A stretch of 64,000 bases of DNA from Tausonia pullulans (lineage: Eukaryota; Basidiomycota; Tremellomycetes; Cystofilobasidiales; Mrakiaceae): assembly GCA_951802195.1 (NCBI GenBank), contig OX637620.1:248001-312000 (forward strand), given 5' to 3'. Below are positions 24,513 to 36,181 of this stretch, one piece after another. Position 1 is the first letter of the stretch; every line of letters begins with the position of its first letter. The translations under genes and the position numbers were made by a program. Under the pieces are notes generated by a model, which worked only from the letters and a program-made list of their open reading frames with translations, ran no database searches and was not told where the DNA came from.

Positions 24513-25679
24513 AAGGTGGCGGTGGTCGACGTCTCGAGGTGAGTGTGATCTTGCGTGCGACACCGACCCGTCTGACCGCAACCAGGCGCGTCCGACGGTC
24601 TCGCCGGTTGCCGCCCGACCGTCCGAAGCCGACACCAGCTAACATGCCCAGGCCGTGTCTCCACAGCCCTCCAGAGAGTTTCGCGGGGTTGCTAATAGCA
24701 TAGGGGAAGGGCGTGCGTGCCTCAGAGGCGTGCGAAGAAGGTGCGAGAAGGGGCAGGAGGATTGGCGGAAGTATAGGAAGGGGAGGGGAGGTCCCCTTTG
24801 TAGAAGAACCCAACTTTCTCGAAAATGTAACAGAGTTCCGTGGCCCATGGTTCTTGCTGAAGACATAAGCAAGGAGCAGGGAAGAGGAGAGAAGAGAGGA
24901 AAGGGATGAACGAAAGCAGCACTTTCTCTCAACACGAAGGCGATCCCCCTATGTTTTTTTTTCTTGTCTGAACTTAGGCCTGTCTGTCTGCCTGTCTTGT
25001 AAATCACGTCGTCGTCGTCGTCGTGCTCCGGACCGCACCGTTCTCTCCTTGCGCTCCGTTCCGCTCCGCCGGCATAGCCATGGCCCAGCGAAGGTCCGAA
25101 GAGCCGGAGCCGCAGACCGAAGATGCACGACGAAAGGGAGCGCAGGATGTGGAGGGGTGTCCTTCCCCAGCCTGGAGGGGCGATGGGCGAGGCGATAATC
25201 GGGGACAAGCCACGCGTCCTCGGTCTCTCCTCCTTCGCGCGCTGTCGTTGACGAGACGTCGACCCCAGCGCGCTGCTGGCCCGCTGCCGGCCCGGCGTCT
25301 CGCCGTCGCCGACGGCGGAGCCAACGGTCGGTCGGGCTCACGCGCGCAGAGAAAGCGAGGCGCAGACAGCGCGCCAGAAAGAGCGGGCACGCTGAGCTAT
25401 GGGATTCCTCGGCTGACCTTGCTTTCTACCCAGCCCCTCCCCTCTCCCAGCGCTTGGCTTGCCTCCAACCATCGTCGTCGACCTCGCCAAACACACGAAC
25501 GATCGTCTCGATCTACAGCACCGCCGCTCGCTGCCTGCTTGCCCCGTCGCGACCTTCCATCTCCCTCTCGCCTCTCGCCCTCACCTCACCCGGCGAGATC
25601 ACCACCTCCGCCCCCGCGCGAGCCTCTCTACCACCACCCTCTCTTTCCCCCACCACCCCCCCCCCGACATCCGCTTTCC
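24513..25679. other. Intergenic with a probable 3'-UTR intron
   Basis: 27 bases after the U2B'' stop, a GTGAGT donor (24539) is followed by a GCTAAC branch site and CCCAG acceptor (ending 24651), an intron in the 3' UTR. The remaining kilobase shows no convincing gene. Its right part is C-rich leader sequence for the next gene. Confidence 0.5.
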
Positions 25680-26090
25680 ATGCCCTGGGCGGAGGACCCC
25701 GAGAAGACCAAGAATTATGATCTCTACACCTTGCTCTTTCCCATTGATGAGCGCGGCCTCCACAAGGTGAGCGAGCGAGTGGGCAGCATGAGGGACACAG
25801 GTCGGTCGGTCGACTGACTGTCGATGCTGACGCACGTCTGCCTGCTCCTGCAGACCGTCGCTGGGTGCCCCTCCCCGCTCTCGCTGTACCGATCGTGCCT
25901 CGCATCGGCGCCCATCTCGCTGGAGGACCATGAGGTCGCCCAGCGATGCGAGCAGGTCCTCGAGGGCCTCAAGAACTGCTCTACCAGGGTCATGGCCGAT
26001 GCCGCGATCCATCAACGCGTCAAGGCCGAGCGGGAGGTCAAGCGGGAAAACGCCTTCCTCATGAAGGGCAACTTCGACGGCGGTGTGTGA
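25680..26090 (+). CDS. Small twin-CX9C (CHCH-like) protein
   Basis: Two exons, 25680-25766 and 25854-26090, join in phase at LHK|TVAG to give 107 residues. I do not recognise the family by name. The sequence shows CPSPLSLYRSC and CEQVLEGLKNC, each with exactly nine residues between cysteines and 16 residues apart: the twin-CX9C hairpin of proteins oxidised by Mia40 in the mitochondrial intermembrane space. As usual for that class there is no cleavable presequence; the N-terminus is short and acidic. The carboxyl end is charged and probably helical (HQRVKAEREVKREN). A role in respiratory-complex assembly would be typical but is inference. The stop overlaps a GTGAGT donor (GGTGT|GTGAGT at 26086). 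An alternative last exon after the acceptor near 26370 cannot be excluded. Confidence 0.65.
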
Positions 26091-27786
26091 GTGGGGGAAC
26101 AACCCGGCAGGCCGCTGTCCTCCTCGTTCTTTGCTGTCGTCGTTCCGCCGTAGCAAGGGGAGCGCCAGGCACCACGCCTTCGGATCACAAGGCAGGGGAA
26201 GGAGAGGAGAAAGGAGGCGATGCGGGGCGCCTTCGCCTGCTCTTGGAGGAACTCGCTGGACTCGAAGCGGGGGGGAGCCGAGACTCGGTTCGTTCGCTCG
26301 ATCTCTGGCCGTGGCTGTCTATCCATCCGCTCACTCCCTCTTCCCTTTCTCTCTCTGTCCCTCGCACAGAACGGCTTCCGTCGTCCCCAAGGACGAAGGC
26401 CGTCCCCGTTCTACGCGGCTTTCTTCTTATCCCTTCCCCTCCCCCCCTTTGGCGTACCGAACATTCCCGACCTTCCTCCTTCCCCCTTAAAACTCCCCCT
26501 TAAAACTCCCCCTTCCAATCTACTCTTGCGCTCATCCTCGGCCAGATGGCCCCTCACCTTTGTACACTAGATGTCGCTTTCACAATCCGCCTTTGTATCC
26601 TTTCATGAACCTCTGGTGGAAGGTCCACCTTCATTCTCTTCGTTTCTTCACCGCCGCGGGAAAGCCGTCGTCGCCATCGCCTGACGGGCCGAGTGTACCC
26701 GGCTCTGCTTGACTCCCTCCCTTCACGTCGAATCGACGGCGGCGAGCTCAGCGCGAGTGCGGGGGAGAGGTGAGAGCTCAACGGAGATCCCGTGTCGTCT
26801 GCTCGTGCGTCCCTTGCGGGGGAGGGGTGGGGGGTGGGTTCGTTCGCTCGGGTCTTCTCACTCTTCTGATGAGTTCGGGAGCGGAACGGACACTTTCTGC
26901 CACAAGCGTGGCGTATGAGCCTAGGCTCTATGAGAGATAAGAGAGCACCGAGAGAAAAACAAGATCGGGCTGGGGAAAGAGACGGATGGATGGATGGGCC
27001 CTGCACACGAGAGGTAGCCCCGCGCGCGGAAAAGGCGAGGGACATGTACATCCTCTCTGTCGGGTCGTCCGTGAGGATCTACATCTTTCACCTCACACGT
27101 CCTCTCCAGGTCATGCCAGAAGGGATGAGTGCATACAGGGCGAGAGCCGGGAAGGCCACAGCCGTATGAGACGCCAGCAAGCGGAGCCGGAGTCCAGACC
27201 GGAGTCCAGAGCGAGTGATGAAGAGCTAGAGCCGGTGGCTCACCTCACTTCTCCACCCCCGCTCTCCATAGGGCTCATCTAATTGGAACAGACGTCATCA
27301 ACCAGACGACGTCAACCTGGGCGAGAGTCCTCCTGGCTCTGATGGCTGGGTCTCATCGCTTGGTGTCTCTGCCCCGTCCCCGTCGGTCGTCCAGGTGGGA
27401 GGCTCGAGGGGGACAGATGCGACGCACGCATGTGATGCCCGCTGTCTCCGGTGGTGCTGGCGTGGCAGCAGAGGGAAAGGACGGCCGTTCTGCCTGTTTC
27501 GGGGTCCTCAGCGCTTCGCCCTGCTCTCTCCCTCTTTCGTCCATGGGCGTCGAAAACGAAGGATGGAGCCCCGCGTCTTTTGCCTCCGGTCGGTCTCTCG
27601 CCCTCGCCGCCTTCAGTCGTGGCTCACGCAGCGACGTTATCGTGTGCTCATAAGCCCGTTTGCTCGTCTTCCCTTTCTCTTTCCTCTTCCCCTCAACCAA
27701 CACCTTCTGCCCCCCTCCACATCCCATTAAGCCCCCCCATCCCACCGCTCCCTCTCTCTCCTCCCGCCTGCCTCCCTCTCCACATC
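26091..27786. other. Gene-poor stretch, 1.7 kb
   Basis: No splice-supported gene is found on either strand. Frames here lack start-context and exon continuity. It contains a small tandem repeat near 26481, and the final ~130 bases are C/T-rich leader for the next gene. A small non-coding RNA could be missed by eye. Confidence 0.45.
26481..26514. repeat. 13-bp tandem repeat, 2.6 copies
   Basis: The unit TCCCCCTTAAAAC is repeated head to tail twice, followed by a partial third copy, in the gene-poor stretch after the twin-CX9C gene. Confidence 0.8.
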
Positions 27787-28113
27787 ATGCCCTCCCCCAT
27801 CTCCAAGCACGTTGTCTCCCGCGTCGCCTCTTTCGCCACTGCGCAGAGGGCAGGGACGAAGGTCGCCGCTCCGATCGCCCAGGCCGGGAAGCATACCGCC
27901 TCGAGGTCATACATCTCGCCTGCTCCCAGGGCACCCAAGATCCACCCCGTGCTCAAGTAAGTCTAGGGACGGGCGCGCAAGCCTTCCTTCCCATCAGGTG
28001 GACGTTTGGCTGACCCCTGATCTTCCTTGCCTGCCTCCCTCAGGGGTCCTCCTCGCTACGCTTATCGCAAGGCCCACTACAACCCCTCGATGGCCTCTGG
28101 CGTCGAGTGGTAA
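27787..28113 (+). CDS. Small basic protein, probably mitochondrial
   Basis: Two exons (27787-27956, 28044-28113), joined through a GTAAGT donor and CCCTCAG acceptor, give 79 residues. The family is not recognised. The N-terminus (MPSPISKHVVSRVASFATAQ) is Ser/Ala/Arg-rich without acidic residues, like a matrix-targeting presequence. The remainder is basic and ends GPPRYAYRKAHYNPSMASGVEW. The lack of an acidic residue until the last codons and the small size suggest a subunit or assembly protein of a mitochondrial complex, but nothing in the sequence proves it. A C/T-rich leader with no competing ATG supports the start. Confidence 0.6.
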
Positions 28114-29097
28114 AGAAGAGATCGACGGCGCTCTCCCTTGCTATTAGGTTAGTCGTCTTCCTCACGCACGAAGGACTCAGGGACGAAGGGAGTGGATCGG
28201 AAAAAAGCAAGGCGGACGGAGACGTTATTCCCTCCATTCCATCTGTCTCACTCGCGCGAGCGGAACCCCCCGTCCGAGTGACTATCCGGAACGCTCTCCC
28301 TAATTCGATGAATAAATGGATGCTGACGGACACTCTCTCCTTCCCGATCACTAACCAGCGACGACGTGGTATCTCCGATTTTCTTCTACCCCTCTTGCCT
28401 TTTTTTGCACTACTACCACCGGTGGCCTCTGAGGCGCCGTTGTCTCTCCACATCCTCCCCGCCTTGTATTGCTACCACCCACACTTGATACACCTGCGCT
28501 TTCTTGACCACCCTCATATTGTATCAACAGTTTTTGTATATGCTAGCTCTTTTTCTTTCTTTTTCACTATGTACGAGAGGAATCGAGGCGCCTTTTGAAC
28601 GGCTCGCCTCTTCTTTTTTTTGCCTCTCTAGCGAATACCATCTCACTATCGATACTCGCTTTGGCCCTATCTATAAGGATCCTTTCAAAACGGGTTGGTC
28701 GAACAATAAAGCTCTGCAAAGGGGAGAGAAATGAAGCGCGGGCCGACATTATGTGCTACGCCCCTCACTGTCTCTCTCTCTCTCGCCCCACACCTACGAT
28801 CCACTCGCCAGCCAGTCAAATAAATGTCCGTGGGAGCTTGCATCCTTCCCCGGATCTGCGGTTGCGGCTGCGTGCCATCCTCGGACCCCAGGGCGTCTCG
28901 ATTGAAAGCTCAGCCTCGCGTCCTTTCTCGCCTGGGCCCTTCGCGCGAGAGTTCGCCGGGAGGCAATTGCCCATGCCACTTTGTATGCGAGCCCTCTAAC
29001 CCTCACCTCCTTCTATTTCGGCTTCCCTCGGCCACCTCAAGAAGCAGCGGGCCGCTTCCCTTTCCCTCCCGCACTCTCTCTCCCCCTTCTCCCCACC
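28114..29097. other. Intergenic, promoter of kexin gene
   Basis: About 1 kb; the middle (28300-28720) is more AT-rich than its surroundings. No gene is seen. The last 60 bases are C/T-rich leader before the kexin ATG. Confidence 0.5.
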
Positions 29098-32000
29098 ATG
29101 ATGGTGGCCCTCCCAGCGTGGGTCTCCTTCGTCCTTCTCTCGGTGAACGCCCTTGCCGCGTCCTCCCCACACCACGAGCAGCCGCGCCGCAACGTCGACG
29201 ACATCACGTCCTTCTCCTCTTCCTCGTCTTCGCTTGCCTCCCTGGCGTCTTCGCCTCTCGCCCAGCGTGGCGAGCCTCCCGCACGTCCCGCCAAGAGGAC
29301 GTACCACTCGCACTCGTATTACGTCGTCGAGCTCTCGCCCCGGTCCCGGCTGACTCCGCACGAGGCCGCGCGCCGGCTGGGCGCCGAGATGGTCGAGCGC
29401 GTCGGAGAACTGGATCACCACTGGCTCGTGCGTGTCGCTGATGGTGGGCACGAGAAGCAAGCTCTTCGGGGGGGCGTGGAGGACTCGGTGCTCTCACAAT
29501 GGGCCAAGAAACGCTCGACGGAAGCTGCCAGCGAAGGTGGCCTGAAGGGCGTCCGGTCCGTCGAGAGGATGGTCCCCCGGCAGCGCGTCAAGCGGGCTTG
29601 GGAAGAACCCGCCGAGAGTCTCAGCTTCAGACAGCTGGCGGATCAGTCGCCTGCGGAGGACCTGACCGAGTTCAACATCCTCGTGAGTCAATCCCAGTCG
29701 CTCGCTCAGAGGAGTTGACGCGCGACGGACGCGTGCGGTAACGACGCGCATACCAGTTTCCGCGCCGCCGTGGCCTGACTCTCGCTTCCTCCTTCGCTAG
29801 CGCGACAAGGCCGGTCTCAACATTCAGGACCCATTGCTACCTCAGCAGTGGCACATCGTCAACACGCAGATCCCAGACAACGAGATGAACGTCACGGGGG
29901 TCTGGCAGCGGGGCATCACGGGCAAGGGCGTTCACGTCTGCCTCGTCGATGACGGCCTCGACATGACCAGCGGGGACCTCAAGGACAACTTTGTGCGCGC
30001 CGTCTCGAAGCCGTCGTTGGCCTCTTCCCGTCCCTGATGGCTGATCTAGATGTGCTTGCTGGTGGCGAGCAGTACGCCGAAGGCTCCTACGATTTCAATG
30101 ACCACACGCCCCTCCCGAAGCCCCGCCTCTCGGACGACACTCACGGCACCCGCTGTGCCGGCGAGATCGCTGCCGCTCCGAACGACGTCTGCGGCGTCGG
30201 CATCGCCTACACGACCAGCATCGCCGGTGTCCGAATCCTCTCAGCCCCGATCTCGGACGCAGACGAGGCGGCGGCTCTCAACTTTGCCTACCAGACGAAC
30301 GACATCTATTCATGCTCATGGGGACCACCCGACGATGGGCGCAACATGGATGCCCCTTACGGACTGATCCTCAAGGCGTTCGTCAACGGCATCCAGAAGG
30401 GCCGTGGTGGCAAGGGCAGCATCTTCGTTTTTGCAGCTGGTAACGGCGGAGGCGCCGAGGACCAGTGCAACTTCGACGGGTACACGAATTCGATCTACTC
30501 CATGACCATCGGAGCCGTCGACCGCAAGGGCCTCCACCCGTACTATTCGGAGAAGTGCTCAGCTGTCCTCGCGGTTGCGTACTCCTCAGGCAGTGGCGAC
30601 GCTATCGTGAGTCCCTGACGCCCTTCGCATCCAAGTGGGCCAGACGCGTTGCTGACTCTCAGACGCTCCCCAGCACACCACCGACGTCGGCGAGAACAGA
30701 TGTACGGGCGGCCACGGAGGAACCTCTGCCGCCGCTCCGCTCGGAGCTGGCATGATGGCGCTGGCGCTTCAGGTCCGGTTCGTCATCTCCCATCTGATCG
30801 ATCTTGAGGTGAAGGAACGATTGGGCTGACTGAGCCCTTCTCGCGCAGACCCGACCTCACTTGGCGTGACGCCCAGCACCTCGTCGTCAACGCTGTCGAG
30901 CTCTTCAACGCGGACGACCCGGAGTGGGAGACCACCCATGCTGGCCGCAAGTTCAATTACAAATGTGAGCGCCAGCGTGCCCTCGTTCGCCATAAGCGGT
31001 TGTCTGGCGCTGACAAGAGAGCTTACTCATCCCTTGCGTACAAGACGGCTACGGAAAGCTCAACGCCGGCAAGCTCATCGAAGTGGCGGAGAAGTGGAAG
31101 CTCGTCAAGCCTCAGGCGTGGTACAACTCGAAAAAGGTCACCCTCACCCCGGTGCAGTCCTCTTCCAGCCGGCAAAACACCGAGCCCGTCCCCGTCGACG
31201 GCGTTCCCACGCCCACCGAGCCTGCGACTACAACCACCGCCGCCCCTGCCGCGACCTCCTCTACCCCCGCAAAGCCCAAGGGTCTCTTCATCTCGGCGGA
31301 GGGAATCGAGGTCGTCCACACCGTCACCGCTGAGGCGCTCAAGGCCGCCAACTTTGAGCGCCTCGAGCACGTCACCGTCCAGGTCTGGGTCGAGCATGGC
31401 CGTCGGGGCGACGTCGAGTTTGAGCTCGTCAGCCCGAACGGGATCCGGAGCGTGCTCGCCACCGAGCGCAGGTACGACGACGCCGACACGGGTTATCCCG
31501 GATGGAAGTTCATGTCGATGAAGCATTGGTTCGTCTCGTGCACACTCTGTACGCTTGCTTTGCGCCTCGGCGGGTACTGATCACTCTTAGATTCACACAG
31601 GGACGAGCCAGCTGTCGGCGACTGGACGCTCAAGGTCCACGACAAGGTCAACCCGGACAAGAACGGCACGCTCGACGCTTGGGAGCTCATGCTCTGGGGC
31701 GAGGCGGCCGACGCTTCCAAGGCCAAGCTCTACAAACTCCCCACGTCCGAGGACGGCTCCGAGGACGAGGAGGAGGAACTACCCGTGTCCTCCTCTATTG
31801 CTCCACTGCCCATCCCGACGCCTGGCGAGGGTTCCGTCACCAAGGCCTTCCCCAAACCGACGGATCACCTTCCCGACGACCACATCTCCGCCCCCGGCGA
31901 GGGCCCGACGCCCACCGCCAATGCGTCCAAGACGCCCGGGTCGACCGTCGACGAGGGCATGTTCGACGGTATCTCGTCCCTTGCGTCCGGGTCGGGCCGC

Positions 32001-32792
32001 TGGGCTCTCGGCGCGCTCTTCGTCGTCTTCCTCGCGGGCGCGGCTGGGGGTCTCTTCTTCTGGCTTCGGAACCGTAGGAGGCGGTCCGCTGGTTTCGGAA
32101 GCGTCGACCATGCCGCTGCGGGCGAGTACGGGATCGTCCCGGGCGAGGAGGACGATGTCTCGCTGGGCCTCATGGGTCGGAGTCGAGGCCAGAGCAGGCG
32201 CGGAGGAGGCGCCAAGACGAAGGAGTTGTACGATGCGGTGAGGCTTGACTTTCTTCTTCCCCCTCCTCCTGTGCGCCGCGTGCGAAGGACTGACGGCGGG
32301 ACCTCGCTGCCTCCTCCTTAGTTCGGCGATGCCTCCGATGACTCTCTCGATGACGACGACGACGAGGGCGCCGCTCTCCGTTACCACGAGTTCGTGTCCC
32401 CCCCCTCCCTTCCTTACTCCCCCCCCCCCCCCCCCCCAAATTTCTAACCCAACCCGCTGACATCCTCATCCCCCTCTCGACCCCCCAGCTCCTTCCTCGA
32501 CGACGATGACCACGACCCGCGCGCCCCCGGCCCCTCCCGCACGTCATCCACCGCCGCGAGCCCACCACCGCCGGCCGGGGCCGGCGCCTCATCGTCGTCG
32601 TCCGCCGGCGCGTACCACGACGAGCACGGCGACGACCAGCCGCCGCGCGAGCCGGCGCCCCAGCAGCAGCAGGAGGAGGAGGCTGAGCCGGCTTCCCGCG
32701 CTCGGGAGACGCCGCCATCGAGGGACTCGGGCGACGGCAGCGGCGGCAGCGGCGGCAGTGGGAGCTGGCAGGACGTTCACCGGGAGGGATGA
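29098..32792 (+). CDS. KEX2: Kexin, Golgi proprotein convertase
   Basis: Nine exons (29098-29682, 29801-29992, 30073-30606, 30674-30777, 30849-30964, 31045-31528, 31601-32237, 32322-32389, 32489-32792). A hydrophobic signal peptide (about 1-20) and a propeptide are followed by a self-processing site, RQRVKR at about 161-166. The subtilisin domain holds all catalytic residues: Asp in CLVDDGLDM, His in DDTHGTRCAGE, oxyanion Asn in FAAGNGG and Ser in GGHGGTSAAAP. A P domain follows (about 31330-31720), then a Thr/Pro/acidic stalk. One membrane helix (WALGALFVVFLAGAAGGLFF) precedes a basic stop (RNRRRR) and an acidic cytosolic tail. Kexin cleaves secretory precursors after Lys-Arg in the late Golgi, for example pheromone and cell-wall proteins. 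The acceptor of intron 2 was placed at 30072 because it restores KDNF|YAEGSYDFND. Confidence 0.95.
32419..32437. repeat. Poly-C tract, 19 nt
   Basis: An uninterrupted run of 19 C in the last intron of the kexin gene, part of its pyrimidine-rich region. Confidence 0.85.
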
Positions 32793-33070
32793 GGGATGGA
32801 GCCGGGCGGGCGGGCGGGCTGGTGTATCATTCCCCCGAGCCGAGGTCGACGATAGAAAATGCCTGCTTTCCTTTTCACCCCCCTGGTCTGATCGGCTGGT
32901 TGGAGAAGGAGGCGGCGAACGCATGCATAATAAAGAAAGGATGCAGAAGACACATAGAGAGAGAGAGAGAGAGGGAAAGAAAGTCGAAAGAAAAAGGATA
33001 TACCAAGACGACAAGACAAGAGGGGGGAAAAAAGATTGAGCAAGACACTGACAGACATACAACACCCACA

Positions 33071-36000
33071 CTAATGCCGCTTCTCGAACGCAAAGCCCAT
33101 GTACAGAGCTGCAAGGGTGCACAGGGAGGGAAGCCGAAACGTCAGTGCCTCCCTCCTCCGTCGGACCGCCGGCGCCCGGCGGCCAAAAGCGGAGCGACTC
33201 ACTGGCACACTCCCATTCGTCGGCATCCATCTTGGAGATACCCTTGTCGTCGAGGACCTTCATCCTCGTCAGTAGGTCCCTCAGCTCGGGCGTCTCACGC
33301 TCCTCCTCGAAGATGTCGCGGAAGTCGCGCTTGTAGACAAGGTCGAGGCCATATTCGCCCGCAAGTCTGATGCAGCATCTTTCGATCAGCCTAGGAGGGC
33401 TCAAAGGAAACAGGCCAGGGGACCCACCGCTCAAAGTTGTCCCACTCGACCAGGTATTCTGGGACGTCCTCGACAGCGTCCTGGAGGTAAAACGAGTATC
33501 GGTGGCCGTAGATCGGGAACTCGTCGCGGGTGTCGAACTTGATGTCGTAGCAGGCATTGCCAAACTCGAGCGGTTCACCGTCAGGGATCGACATAAGGGA
33601 CGTCCTGGAGGAAGGGTCATACTCAGTCAAGCGAACGAAAGCGAGGAAGAGGGAGGCGCCCCGAGACTGACAGGAGTGTTTCCCGGTTCGGAACGGTCCC
33701 CGTGTAGTAACCGCCCGGCTTGAGGAAGGTCGCAACGTTCTCGAGCATCTGCCGGACTTTGGCCTCGGATTCAAAGGCGTAATGCGCACAGAATTGCATC
33801 GAGACGACATCAAAGGGGTTTGCCCGGAGCTGTTGCTCGGGAATGACGCTCGTGATGGGAGCCTAGAGCAGAAGGTAAGAATTCAGCTCAAGGAACTTCG
33901 AGAAGCAATACACGCAAGAAAAACTCACGGTGTAACAATCAAGGGCGTGAACCTCGTAATCGAAACAACGGACACGCATGTCGGCGGCCCGCTGACGACA
34001 CTGCTGAACCGAGATATCGGCGATGTCTGGATCGAGAGCCGGGAAGGTCAGCCTCTGTCCCCTCTATCGTTGACATAAAGGTAAGCGCGCACCGAAGCCG
34101 ACGTATTTCCGAATACGGCTCGCATTCCACTTCAACAGATCACCGCCCTTGCCGCATCCAAGATCAAGGACGTTGCCGTATGGTGGCGAATGCCGGTTCG
34201 TCCTCGGCCCTCCTGGCCGGCCAAACTTGGCGAAAAGGACCGACTTAACCCAGTTGTTGAACGACTTGAGGCCAATGATTGGTGAGAACTTGCGCTTCTC
34301 GCGGCCGACTTCTGGGCGAGCGTTGTCTTGAGGAATGGCCGTATCGGGGGCCGTCAGAAACTTCTCATGTTACGCCAAGCAAAGTTCGGGCAAGAAAACT
34401 AGACTCACAGTGGTCCGCAACCGCAGCGACATCACCGGACTGAGATACGACTGACACTGTTGCTCCTCGGTGGTCCTGCTCGTCCTCTTCCCGCTGGCTA
34501 TCGTCCCCCTTCCGCCGGACTTCCCGCCCAAACTCGTCCTCGGCCACCTTGCGCTTGCCCATCTGCATAGAGGAAACAGGCAATGTGGTCAGTAATCGAG
34601 CTTCTTTCCCAATGCGCACGCGCCCCCTTCCGCCTCCGTTCCCCAAGCTCTTCGTCGTCTCCTCGTCGTCCTGTCCATCGCTAACGCAACGTAGGGCCAG
34701 TCCTCCCTGTCTTACCTTGAACCCCCGAGCCATGCAGAGAAAGACTGAGAACAGTACAAACTCACGCGTTGATCCACCTCGCCCGACGAACTCGGCCGAC
34801 TCCCTCCCGACGGCCGCTGCTGCTGCCCCGCTGCTCCTCCCCCACCAGCTCCCGCTCCGCCCCCTGCCCCATACCCACCAGAGCTCGACGCGCTTCCCGG
34901 CCTCGAAGCCCCTTCCGAAGATAAGACCTTCTCAATCTCCCTCTCCCTCCCCTTGTTGGTCCCGAGCGCCCTCCCACGAAGAACGTTCTTGGACCCCTCG
35001 GGAACCACTTGTCTTCGGAGCGAGTCGTACACCTCCAGGGGGATGGCGTTGAGGATGCCCGATGGGCGGGTCTTGCGATTGGGGGCGTAGGGCACTGGCA
35101 TGGGGGATGATGGTGAGAGAGGAGAAGGAAGAGCAGGAGCCAGCGAGAGGTTGGCAGGGGAGGAAGACGGCGGAGGGGGGGCAACTGAGGGGAACTTCTG
35201 CCGTTGTTCTTGAAACTGCGAGGACGGCCCGGATAGGAGGTTGTGCAATGAGGAGGATGAGGAGGAGGAAGAGGAGGGAGGACGAGCAGAGGCAGCAGAC
35301 GTCTGGGTCGCGGGGGAGGTAGGCCTCGAGGTGGTCGAGGGGAGGAGAGTCGAGGCCACCGTCGTCGGGCTCGAGGCGGACGACGAGGACGACAGTCGAC
35401 GACCATCACTGTTGCTCGTCGACAACGGGTGCTCATGCCCGCCCGCACCATTCCTTCGGCTTGCTGAAGAATCACCTACAGTCACAGCAGGACAAGACAG
35501 TACCGGGCCCGCACTGGACAACATCCTCGTCGACGACGAAGGGGACAGTTCAAGGGCCCCCTTTGAACTCCTGCGCGACCCATCCCCTCCGCCGCCGCCG
35601 TTTGAGGACGCGATAGATCCCGTCGAGTCCTTACGTCGCGACATCGGAACGCCCTTGATGAAGTTGCTAGAGCTGGGCGCGAGGGCGTGCTCTGAGCTGA
35701 ACCCCTCTGGGATGGCTGGAGACGATGTCGACGCGTGGCCCGGGTGGGTCGGCGGCGGCGGCGCGAGCCGCGAGGGCGTCGTCGTCAGCGAGAACGCCGG
35801 AGGGTGAGGCGGTCCTGCCGAAAAGCCAGGGACAGACGCCGCCGCGACATGCGGAGAGAGACTCGAGTGATGAGAGGGGGGAGGTGAAGAGGTCGACGTC
35901 CCTGGTCCACAGAGGTCGGCGAGCGAAAGTCGCTTCGTCTGCTCTGGGCGGGGGCGTGCCTGGAAATACTCGAGGGGCGAGCTGGCTCCCGGAGCGGCGG

Positions 36001-36181
36001 GCCAGGGTGTTCCGGAGGGGTAGAAGTTTGTCGGACTTATAGCAGGCGGAGCCGAATGCGCGAAGGACGGCGACGGTGGGGGAAAGGCGACGGACGCTGA
36101 CGACGCCGACGACGACGATGAGGGTCGAACGACAGTCGACGGATACGACGACGCCGAGTCGCGCACGGGATCGTACGGCAT
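33071..36181 (-). CDS. ABD1: mRNA cap (guanine-N7) methyltransferase with long N-terminal extension
   Basis: The catalytic part is recognisable from GNVLDLGCGKGGDLLKW (SAM-binding motif I), FSPIIGLKSFNNWVKSVL before it, FDVVSMQFCAHYAFE, LKPGGYYTGTVPN, and the end LYMGFAFEKRH. It methylates the 5' guanosine cap in the nucleus. Exon 1 (36181-34766) adds 472 residues of Ser/Pro/Gly-rich sequence. A 203-nt intron joins its last codon (CGC) to exon 2 at 34562, which begins exactly with ATG (MGKRKVAEDEFGRE). Either a very long isoform is made, or translation of a second transcript starts at 34562, which by itself would give a normal-sized enzyme of about 400 residues. Later junctions (34409|34325 region onward to the TAG at 33071) keep frame. 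Confidence 0.88.

Noticed and set aside
23612-24703. 363-codon plus-strand frame across the U2B'' intron
   Set aside because: It runs through a poly-G tract and the last exon in the wrong frame; Arg/Gly-rich shadow.
30037-30072. Kexin exon 3 starting at ATG 30037 or after the CTAG at 30049
   Set aside because: These give the wrong phase or extra residues; the acceptor at 30072 restores the family sequence at KDNF|YAEGSYDF.
35241-35807. Plus-strand acidic frame of 188 codons inside ABD1 exon 1
   Set aside because: It is the complement of Ser/Pro-rich codons in a real exon; no splice or domain evidence of its own.
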